Source of the DNA: Parasphingopyxis sp. CP4
Lineage (GTDB): Bacteria; Pseudomonadota; Alphaproteobacteria; Sphingomonadales; Sphingomonadaceae
Assembly (NCBI RefSeq): GCF_013378055.1
Contig: NZ_CP051130.1
Span: forward strand, 2,606,001 to 2,670,000
Direction: 5' to 3'
DNA length: 64,000 nucleotides
Under the pieces are notes generated by a model. The model saw nothing but the letters and a program-made list of their open reading frames with translations, was not told the DNA's origin and did not search any database. A program made the translations under genes and the position numbers. This document shows, one piece after another, positions 52,892 to 59,162 of this stretch; the first letter of the stretch is position 1; every line of letters begins with the position of its first letter.

Positions 52892-53200
52892 TTAGTCTCC
52901 GCGCGCTTCGGCCAGTTCTGCTGGGGTGATGCTGCCATTACTGTCGCCATCGACCTGGCTGAAAGCGCGGTCATAGGCGCCAAAGCGACGCACCATGCCG
53001 GCTCGGCCAATATCGTCTTCGGCATTGGCATCAATAAAGGCGCGAAATTCGCTCGCGTTCAATTCGCCATCATCATTGGCGTCGGACTGCTGGAAATTGG
53101 CGCGCGCTGCGGCGCGTTCAGCATCGCTGGACTGGGCCAATGCGGCACCGCCCGCCAGTAGAGCGGTGAGGGTGGTTGCGGCGAGGATTGTCTTATTCAC
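52892..53200 (-). CDS. Secreted EF-hand calcium-binding protein
   Basis: 102 residues. Signal peptide MNKTILAATTLTALLAGGAA cleaved near LAQ. Two EF-hands: DANDDGELNASEF (about residues 40-52) and DGDSNGSITPAEL (about 84-96), each with acidic residues at loop positions 1, 3, 5 and 12. It should bind Ca2+ in the periplasm. The GTG start at 53200 overlaps the TGA of the upstream hydrolase gene (GTGA), so the two are co-translated. Related small EF-hand proteins are frequent in sphingomonads, but their job is not known. Confidence 0.85.
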   Translation of the reverse strand: MNKTILAATTLTALLAGGAALAQSSDAERAAARANFQQSDANDDGELNASEFRAFIDANAEDDIGRAGMVRRFGAYDRAFSQVDGDSNGSITPAELAEARGD

Positions 53201-54300
53201 TCTGCATTTCCTTCACTTGAGGGGGAGTCGTCTTCCTGCTCGTCTTCCTGTCCGTCTTCTGGGGCCCTAGCGGCCTCGATCTGGCCATGCACACGCAGGA
53301 TAGCCGCGGCGATCTCCGCCGGCACCTCTTCCTGCAGGAAATGACCAGCATCGGTTTCAGTCACGCGCGCATCGGGGAATTGGCCCCGCATGACGGGCAG
53401 TCCCGGGCCAAGGATCGGATCGTTCATACCCCAGACAATCTCGGCCGGGATGTCCAGGCCACCGACATAGGCTTCGATCTCGCGCATTTGTTCCGAGCTC
53501 GGGTGATCGGGGCCATCGGGTACCATGCGCATCAGCGCTACTGGCGCCTTGGCATTGCCGCTTTCAAGGACGGGCCGGCCATAAAGGTCGAGCACATCGG
53601 CTGGCATTGACGCCGGATCGCCCTGCGCATCGGGCAAGCGATCGAAGATCGAGCCGAAGGTCTCGAGGATCAGTTCGCCAAGAACCGGAGTCTTGACCGT
53701 CGCATGGGCGGTCGAGAGATCGCGTTGCTCGGTTGGTGCAGTGAAGCCTGTGTTCATCACGACCGCACCGCGCAGCAGGTCTGGAGAGCGTGCCATGACG
53801 CCCATGCCCACCGGTCCGCCCCAATCCTGGCCGACATAGATGGCTTCTTCGATCTGCAATTGCTCAATCGCCGCCGTCATCCAGCGCATATGGTTCTCAA
53901 GCGTATGCTCGCTTGCCGGGACCTTGGTGGAGAAGCCGAGTCCGACCATTGTCGGCATGATCAGCCGGAACTGGTCACGCGGCAGCTCTTCGGCAACACG
54001 GCGGTAGAGGAAACCGGATGTCGGATTACCGTGCTGGAGATAAACGGGGTAGCCAGAGCCGACTTCGAGCACATGGATTTTGATGCCGGGTTCGACTTCA
54101 ACGAAATAGCTCAGATAGTCTTCGGATACGAAAGCCGCAGCGTAATCGGGGAGTGGAAAGGCTTCGAAGTTGCCGGCATTAAGCTCGACAGTTCCTTCGC
54201 CGGTCGGCGTCACAACGGCCCCATCGCGGGTCACGACAAAGGACAGTATCGCTCCAGCCAGGAGCAGGATCGCAACCAGTATCAGCAGTTTCTTCATCAT
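53197..54300 (-). CDS. Membrane-anchored haloalkane dehalogenase-like alpha/beta hydrolase
   Basis: 367 residues. One N-terminal helix (MMKKLLILVAILLLAGAILS) anchors it. The alpha/beta-hydrolase core has the dehalogenase-style oxyanion region LQHGNPTSGFLYRRV, the nucleophile GQDWGGPVGMGVMA (Asp, followed by Trp as in dehalogenases), an acid in IVWGMNDPILGPGLP and the histidine in DAGHFLQEEVP. The cap domain lies between. A C-terminal acidic tail (EDGQEDEQEDDSPSSE) is unusual. The motifs mix dehalogenase subfamilies (Asn of HGNPT with the acid in the DhlA position), so the chloride-cleaving activity is uncertain; an epoxide or ester hydrolase is possible. The EF-hand gene overlaps its end. Confidence 0.82.
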   Translation of the reverse strand: MMKKLLILVAILLLAGAILSFVVTRDGAVVTPTGEGTVELNAGNFEAFPLPDYAAAFVSEDYLSYFVEVEPGIKIHVLEVGSGYPVYLQHGNPTSGFLYRRVAEELPRDQFRLIMPTMVGLGFSTKVPASEHTLENHMRWMTAAIEQLQIEEAIYVGQDWGGPVGMGVMARSPDLLRGAVVMNTGFTAPTEQRDLSTAHATVKTPVLGELILETFGSIFDRLPDAQGDPASMPADVLDLYGRPVLESGNAKAPVALMRMVPDGPDHPSSEQMREIEAYVGGLDIPAEIVWGMNDPILGPGLPVMRGQFPDARVTETDAGHFLQEEVPAEIAAAILRVHGQIEAARAPEDGQEDEQEDDSPSSEGNAE

Positions 54301-54407
54301 GCCTCACGTTCCCTTTTCAAGGGATCATATCAGATCAGCAGTGTCTGAAAAGCGACTCAGGCGGGTCCATTGCCGCAGCACGCCTGAACAGGAGATGGCC
54401 GCGTAGT

Positions 54408-56180
54408 TTAGTGATCCGAAGGTTCGCTCGCTCCACGCGGGACGCGAATGGAATCGACCAGCTTGCGAATCTCGATCGGCGGACTGGCTGTCATCCGCGA
54501 CACGGCTATTGCCACGGCGAAATTGATCACCATGCCGATAATCCCGATGCCTTCTGGCGAAATGCCGAACAACCAATTGGCCGAGATATTCGCGTCCGGA
54601 TTCCACAGCTTGAAATAGGCAATGTAAAGGAAGGTAAAGGCGAGACCCGTCACCATGCCGGCGATCGCACCCTCCTTGTTCATCCGCTTGGAGAAGATGC
54701 CCATGAAGATGGCCGGGAACAGGGATGCCGCTGCAAGGCCAAAGGCAAAGGCGACCACCTGCGCGACAAAGCCGGGCGGGTAGATTCCGAGATAGCCGGC
54801 CACGAGAATCGCGGCGGTTGCCGCTATCCGCGCCGCCATCAGCTCGCCTTTCTCGGTTATCTGTGGTCGGAATGTCTGTTTCAGCAGGTCATGGCTGATC
54901 GATGTCGAGATAACGAGCAACAATCCCGCAGCGGTCGATAGCGCGGCGGCAAGGCCGCCCGCTGCAACCAGCGCGATCACCCAGCCCGGAAGGTTGGCGA
55001 TCTCCGGATTGGCGAGAACCATGATATCGCGATCGACATAGACTTCATTCTCGCCCTCGGCAGCATCATTCGAAACGAGCCGCTCGCCCGATGCACCGCG
55101 CTCCTCGGTGAAGACGGGTGCGCCTGCAAAGGCGTCGCCACTGCGATACTGCATCACACCATCGCCATTGCGGTCATTAAACGCGATCAGATCATTCGCT
55201 TCCCAATTGGTGAACCATTCGGGCGCGTCGGCATAGGATTGCTCATTGACCGTATCGACGAAATTGATCCGCGCGAAGGCGCCTACTGCTGGCGCGGTTG
55301 TATAGAGTAAAGCGATGAAGACCAGCGCCCAACCCGCTGATTTGCGGGCATCCCGGGCGCTCGGCACGGTGAAAAAGCGGACGATGACGTGCGGCAATCC
55401 GGCCGTGCCGACCATCAGCGCGGCGGTGATGCAGAATATGTCGATCATCGCCTTGGAGCCATCCGTATAGGCCGTGAAACCGAGATCGGTGAGCGTCGCA
55501 TCAAGCTTTTCGAGCACATACATACCCGAGCCATCGGCGACGGTACTGCCCAGTCCGAACTGCGGAACCGGATTGCCGGTCACAAGGAAGCTGATGAAGA
55601 AGGCGGGGACCATATAAGCGAAGATCAGCACGCAATATTGTGCGACCTGAGTATAGGTGATGCCCTTCATCCCACCCAGCACGGCATAGACGAACACAAT
55701 TCCCATGCCGATGATCACACCAAGATCAACCGGGACCTCGAGGAAGCGCGAAAAAACGATGCCAACGCCGCGCATCTGCCCGGCGATATAGGTGAAGGAA
55801 ATAAAGATCAGGCAGATGACCGCGACCACGCGGGCGGCCTTGGAATAATATCGCGCGCCAATGAAATCGGGGACGGTATATTGGCCGAACTGGCGCAAAT
55901 AGGGCGCGAGTAGCAGGGCCAGCATCACATAGCCGCCGGTCCAGCCCATCAGATAGACGCTGCCATCATAGCCTAGAAAGGCGATCAGCCCGGCCATTGA
56001 GATAAAGCTTGCCGCGCTCATCCAGTCGGCCGCCGTGGCCATGCCATTTACGACCGGGTTCACATGACCGTCCGCGACGTAGAACTCGCTGGTCGATCCG
56101 GCGCGGGAGGCTATGGCGATGCCGATGTAAAGCGCAAAGGATGCGCCGACGAACAGATAGATCAGGCTTTGGGTTTCCAT
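54408..56180 (-). CDS. Sodium:solute symporter large subunit (acetate permease-like, VC_2705 type)
   Basis: 590 residues with 13-14 helices of the SSS family: ATAADWMSAASFISMAGLIA, RQFGQYTVPDFIGARYYS, FTYIAGQMRGVGIVFSRFLE, YAVLGGMKGITYTQVAQYC and TAAGLLLVISTSISHDLLKQ. The mid-protein loop (about residues 300-370), rich in acidic residues, is hydrophilic. It resembles the acetate/short-chain acid symporters and in particular the subfamily that works with a small DUF4212-type subunit. That small gene lies immediately upstream, with overlapping stop and start (TGATG). Substrate: probably a small carboxylate. Confidence 0.93.
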   Translation of the reverse strand: METQSLIYLFVGASFALYIGIAIASRAGSTSEFYVADGHVNPVVNGMATAADWMSAASFISMAGLIAFLGYDGSVYLMGWTGGYVMLALLLAPYLRQFGQYTVPDFIGARYYSKAARVVAVICLIFISFTYIAGQMRGVGIVFSRFLEVPVDLGVIIGMGIVFVYAVLGGMKGITYTQVAQYCVLIFAYMVPAFFISFLVTGNPVPQFGLGSTVADGSGMYVLEKLDATLTDLGFTAYTDGSKAMIDIFCITAALMVGTAGLPHVIVRFFTVPSARDARKSAGWALVFIALLYTTAPAVGAFARINFVDTVNEQSYADAPEWFTNWEANDLIAFNDRNGDGVMQYRSGDAFAGAPVFTEERGASGERLVSNDAAEGENEVYVDRDIMVLANPEIANLPGWVIALVAAGGLAAALSTAAGLLLVISTSISHDLLKQTFRPQITEKGELMAARIAATAAILVAGYLGIYPPGFVAQVVAFAFGLAAASLFPAIFMGIFSKRMNKEGAIAGMVTGLAFTFLYIAYFKLWNPDANISANWLFGISPEGIGIIGMVINFAVAIAVSRMTASPPIEIRKLVDSIRVPRGASEPSDH

Positions 56181-56479
56181 CAGTCGTCATCAAGCCCGAA
56201 GCGATGTTCGATCTTCCGCATCTTGCGGACATAGATGACGATCAGCGCGATAAAGACATAGATGGAGCCCTGCTGGGCAAACCAAAAGCCGAGCGGATAG
56301 CCGCCGAGCGAGAATTGATCGAGAAACGGCCGGAAAAGGATGCCAGCGCCAAAGGAGACTATGAACCAGATGCTCATCAAGATGCTCAGCAGCCGGATAT
56401 TGGCCCGCCAATAGGCGCTTTCGGTCGCGCTGGTGTCCCCATTCTGGGGGTCGCCAGCCTGGCTTTGCTCGTCGGACAT
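56180..56479 (-). CDS. Small subunit of sodium:solute symporter (DUF4212 type)
   Basis: 99 residues from ATG 56479, which has GGGAGGGGCGG close upstream; the frame is open 48 bases further. A polar head (MSDEQSQAGDPQNGDTSATE) precedes AYWRANIRLLSILMSIWFIV and GFWFAQQGSIYVFIALIVIY, two helices with the characteristic FGAGILFRPFLDQFSLGGYP loop and a charged tail (RKMRKIEHRFG). This is the small partner protein found beside VC_2705-type symporters. Its TGA overlaps the ATG of the large subunit, so both are made together. Confidence 0.93.
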   Translation of the reverse strand: MSDEQSQAGDPQNGDTSATESAYWRANIRLLSILMSIWFIVSFGAGILFRPFLDQFSLGGYPLGFWFAQQGSIYVFIALIVIYVRKMRKIEHRFGLDDD

Positions 56480-56626
56480 AATCCGCCCCTCCCTTGCTGC
56501 GCCTCGGTCTATCGCCGCCAAGATCACATTATGTGGCTCTATCGATAGTCGAAATGACGCGAAATGACAGTAGGCATTTCGCTCCTGTGGGGGAGCTATG
56601 CGTTGGGTGGGGTTTTGCGCGTCGCT

Positions 56627-58045
56627 TCAGGCGCGGGGCTGTTCAGCGGAATCCGACAAGATCCGAGCAATTGCTCCCGTCAACTTATGCGCTGCTGCAA
56701 TATCGAGCGATTCATCAGCCGACTGGAAATTGGCTTTCGGTCCTTTGATGCCTGTCATCAGAATCGGCGTAGCCTGAAACTCTTGCGCGAGGATCTCAAT
56801 CTCCAGATAGGCGCCGCCGATCCGCCATCCAACGGCCTGATTGCCGAAACAGTCAAAGGATGCAGCATCAATGCTTTGCTGTAGCCACGCTGGCAGCGGG
56901 CCAGAATGCCAGCCCGGTGAGATGTTCGACGGGATGAACTCAACTCGGGCGTTTAGCGGCGGATCACTGACTAATGCTTCTTCTAGATTGGCGGCGGCCT
57001 CGATCCCGTCAAATTCCGGCGGCAATCGAACGGCAATATTGACGCTGACCTCGTCCGGCAATGTGCCACCCACCATACCCCCAGAGCGTAGGCCATGAAT
57101 CTCGGCGATCGAAAGGCCGGCTTTGTGCACGGCCATCGGAGCTGCCGCTGTCAGATCGTCGGTAATACCGGGAATCGTTCGATCAACTTGAGCGGCGTCG
57201 AGAAAATAGCGCGCCGCAATCGCATCGGTTTCGGCGCCGCCGGTTGTGATATGCCCCAGGCTTTTGGCCTGCAGAGTATCAAGCGTGACCAAACCGGTCG
57301 AAAGATTACACACCCGGCTGAGCAAGTCGAAAGCAATGCCAATCGCTGTGGGGGCCAGCCCAGCAGCTCCGGAATGCGCCGGCTGAGCGAGCGCATTTAC
57401 AGACAATGTACCTTCAACGACCCCGCGATAGCCTTGCATATACCATAGGCGATCATAATCAGCACAGATCGATTCCAGGAGGACGATCAAGCTTGGCTCA
57501 TCGAATCGTTTGCGGACTTCTGGCAGGTAGCGTGGCAGATACATGCTGGCACTTTTCTCGGTCGTTTCGAGAAACAATATGCAGCGCGGGCGCTTTAGCT
57601 CGTGCTGCGCAAGGGTAGCCATGGCCGTAACGTAACAATAAGGCGCAAATCCGCCGTCTACACCGCCGCGACCAAACAGTTTTCCGTTGCGCAGCACCGG
57701 TTCATACCCAGAAGTTCCTTCGGACCATTCAGAGTCCGACGGATGTTTATCGAGATGTCCGTAGCACATTACGGTTGTATCGGTGGTTCCAGGAATGTCG
57801 ATCACCAAGATCGGTGAATTCTCAATGATTTCAAGTGTATCTATACTGGTACCGTCAGGAGCATGGGTGATGGCCCAGTCACTGACATGTTTCAGCGCAG
57901 CGCGCGTGTTAGGCGCCGACTCGCCCTTCGGATCGAAGGCAGGTGACACGTTCTGGATACGGATAAACTCGCTAAGCGACGGGATCGCATCCTCGTCAAA
58001 GCGACGGCGAATATCGTCCATCAGATCGGAAACTAGGGTGGTCAT
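56627..58045 (-). CDS. M20 family peptidase homologue with altered metal-site residues
   Basis: 472 residues from ATG 58045. M20 layout: catalytic domain, then a dimerisation domain (about 205-320) with AQPAHSGAAGLAP, then the rest of the catalytic domain. H97 and D99 (CYGHLDKHP) and D130 (GRGGVDGG) match metal ligand 1, the helper Asp and the bridging Asp. The usual EE pair reads ETTEKSAS, keeping a Glu (E163) as base but putting Lys164 at the metal-ligand position. The usual Asp appears as E191, and no His occurs at the late ligand site (about 436-446, KANFQSADES). So the second metal ligands look lost. It may be a repurposed or inactive homologue. It lies downstream of the TetR gene with 107 bases between. 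Confidence 0.8.
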   Translation of the reverse strand: MTTLVSDLMDDIRRRFDEDAIPSLSEFIRIQNVSPAFDPKGESAPNTRAALKHVSDWAITHAPDGTSIDTLEIIENSPILVIDIPGTTDTTVMCYGHLDKHPSDSEWSEGTSGYEPVLRNGKLFGRGGVDGGFAPYCYVTAMATLAQHELKRPRCILFLETTEKSASMYLPRYLPEVRKRFDEPSLIVLLESICADYDRLWYMQGYRGVVEGTLSVNALAQPAHSGAAGLAPTAIGIAFDLLSRVCNLSTGLVTLDTLQAKSLGHITTGGAETDAIAARYFLDAAQVDRTIPGITDDLTAAAPMAVHKAGLSIAEIHGLRSGGMVGGTLPDEVSVNIAVRLPPEFDGIEAAANLEEALVSDPPLNARVEFIPSNISPGWHSGPLPAWLQQSIDAASFDCFGNQAVGWRIGGAYLEIEILAQEFQATPILMTGIKGPKANFQSADESLDIAAAHKLTGAIARILSDSAEQPRA

Positions 58046-58064
58046 GTCTAATTCCACTTGTCGG

Positions 58065-58079
58065 AAGTCGTGGCGTACT
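58065..58079. promoter_or_regulatory. Partial operator-like site upstream of the M20 gene
   Basis: AAGTCGTGGCGTACT shares its right half CGTACT and the inner CG with the palindromes at 58827-58841 and 58975-58989, placed 20 bases before the M20 start at 58045 on the reverse strand. The left half is not conserved. It is listed because the same sequence shape occurs before each gene of this locus. Confidence 0.35.
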
Positions 58080-58152
58080 AGCGTCTATGCTTATGATGTG
58101 ACATCGAAAATAGCCAGCAAAGGATAGGTTAGGCGATGCCTGAGTGATTTAT

Positions 58153-58809
58153 TCACACAGCGATAGGAAGGCTCTCGTCCATGTGGAATGTGCCGGCCCA
58201 GAGCTTTTTTGAAGACGAACGGATCGCCTGTTGGCAGAAATCCTCATCCAGTCCATCATCCTGCAGCAACCGAGGCAGCGATAGGTTCGCTTCGAGCGAC
58301 GCGAGCGTACGGCGGCAACATTGTTCGTCGACCGCTATCTCCATTCCCATGCGATGCCCGCTGGTTTCAATTGCTGTCCCCAAGGCGATAATGAGCGGGC
58401 GGACGATCCGCTTTTCATGCTGGATGCCGAGCCAGGGCTCGATGCGTTCGTCTCGTACGCGAAGATATAGCAGCTGTCGGTAGCGTGGGCTTTGAACGAT
58501 CGCAGCCACATGATCGACGAAATCGCTGATCGTTTGCTGGATCGTGGCTGCCGGTTCTGGCTGGGCAGCGAATTCTTCGGATAGATTTTCAAATAGTCTC
58601 ATGATGGCGGCACGATAGACATCCTCCAGGCCATCGAACGAATAATAGACCTGCCAAAAACTCATATCGCATTCGGCCCCGATTTCCTCGATCGACACGT
58701 TGGGCCAAGGGCGGCTGAGAAAAAGCGGTAGCGCATTGTCTGCAATGTCCCGGCGCCTCTCCTGCCAGTCGATAGCCGATCGCGGTGAGTCACGGCGGGC
58801 AGTCGGCAT
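58153..58809 (-). CDS. TetR family transcriptional regulator
   Basis: 218 residues from ATG 58809, chosen because GGAGA lies 7 bases ahead; an upstream in-frame start at 58836 does not have one. The N-terminal HTH of TetR type spans about residues 12-65 (RRRDIADNALPLFLSRPWPN, then VSIEEIGAECDMSFWQVYYS and FDGLEDVYRAAIMRLFENL). The all-helical ligand domain follows. It probably represses its own gene and its neighbours: palindromes lie immediately upstream. It is divergent from the TonB receptor gene and upstream of the M20 gene on the same strand. The inducer is unknown. Confidence 0.9.
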   Translation of the reverse strand: MPTARRDSPRSAIDWQERRRDIADNALPLFLSRPWPNVSIEEIGAECDMSFWQVYYSFDGLEDVYRAAIMRLFENLSEEFAAQPEPAATIQQTISDFVDHVAAIVQSPRYRQLLYLRVRDERIEPWLGIQHEKRIVRPLIIALGTAIETSGHRMGMEIAVDEQCCRRTLASLEANLSLPRLLQDDGLDEDFCQQAIRSSSKKLWAGTFHMDESLPIAV

Positions 58810-58826
58810 GGCGATTCTCCTTATTA

Positions 58827-58841
58827 AGTACGACACGTACT
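58827..58841. promoter_or_regulatory. Operator-like palindrome 1 (TetR promoter)
   Basis: AGTACG-ACA-CGTACT, perfect 6-base arms, followed by TATATAG. It sits 18 bases upstream of the TetR start. The same 15-base shape and the trailing ACTATAT recur at 58975-58989, indicating a shared binding protein, presumably TetR acting on its own gene. Confidence 0.55.
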
Positions 58842-58847
58842 ATATAG

Positions 58848-58863
58848 TATGGTGCGAACCATA
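58848..58863. promoter_or_regulatory. Operator-like palindrome 2 (TetR promoter)
   Basis: TATGGT-GCGA-ACCATA, perfect 6-base arms, directly adjoining palindrome 1. The centre GTGCGAAC resembles the AGTGCGA half-site of palindrome 3, so it may be a second, weaker site for the same regulator or a site for another protein. Confidence 0.45.
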
Positions 58864-58974
58864 AAATCCAGCAAGAAATAGGATCAATTATCATAATACT
58901 AGTCAAATATGTCGTTATAGCAGCTATATAGCAGAATCAGCGTATGTGATCATGATGCCACAGAGGCAAATTAA

Positions 58975-58989
58975 AGTGCGAGTCGCACT
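58975..58989. promoter_or_regulatory. Operator-like palindrome 3 (TonB receptor side)
   Basis: AGTGCGA-G-TCGCACT, perfect 7-base arms, followed by ATATTTC. Same length as palindrome 1 and same outer sequence (AGTRCGA..CGYACT), but centred on a single G. It lies about 175 bases before the TonB receptor start, in line with control of the receptor gene. Confidence 0.55.
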
Positions 58990-59162
58990 ATATTTCAGTT
59001 GAGGCTGGGAAAGGGCATCTGCATATACGCGCATCTGAGGTGCCAGCAGGAACTGCGGGCGCATGGACGAAACTGAGGAGTCGGAGCGCGAAATTTGAAG
59101 GCCATAACCGACGGCTCGCGTGTCTCGGTTCACTGTTTCGACAAGGGGAAGGTTTAGTTTCA

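Larger units (their letters stand above)
58810..59162. other. 353-base AT-rich non-coding region between TetR and TonB genes
   Basis: No plausible gene in this stretch; small ORFs here are shadows. It is markedly more AT-rich than the coding DNA around it and holds the divergent promoters. It contains four palindromes: 58827-58841, 58848-58863, 58916-58928 (TATAGC-A-GCTATA) and 58975-58989. The first two lie within 60 bases of the TetR start and the last about 175 bases before the TonB start at 59163. This spacing fits operator sites for a divergent promoter pair. Confidence 0.7.
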
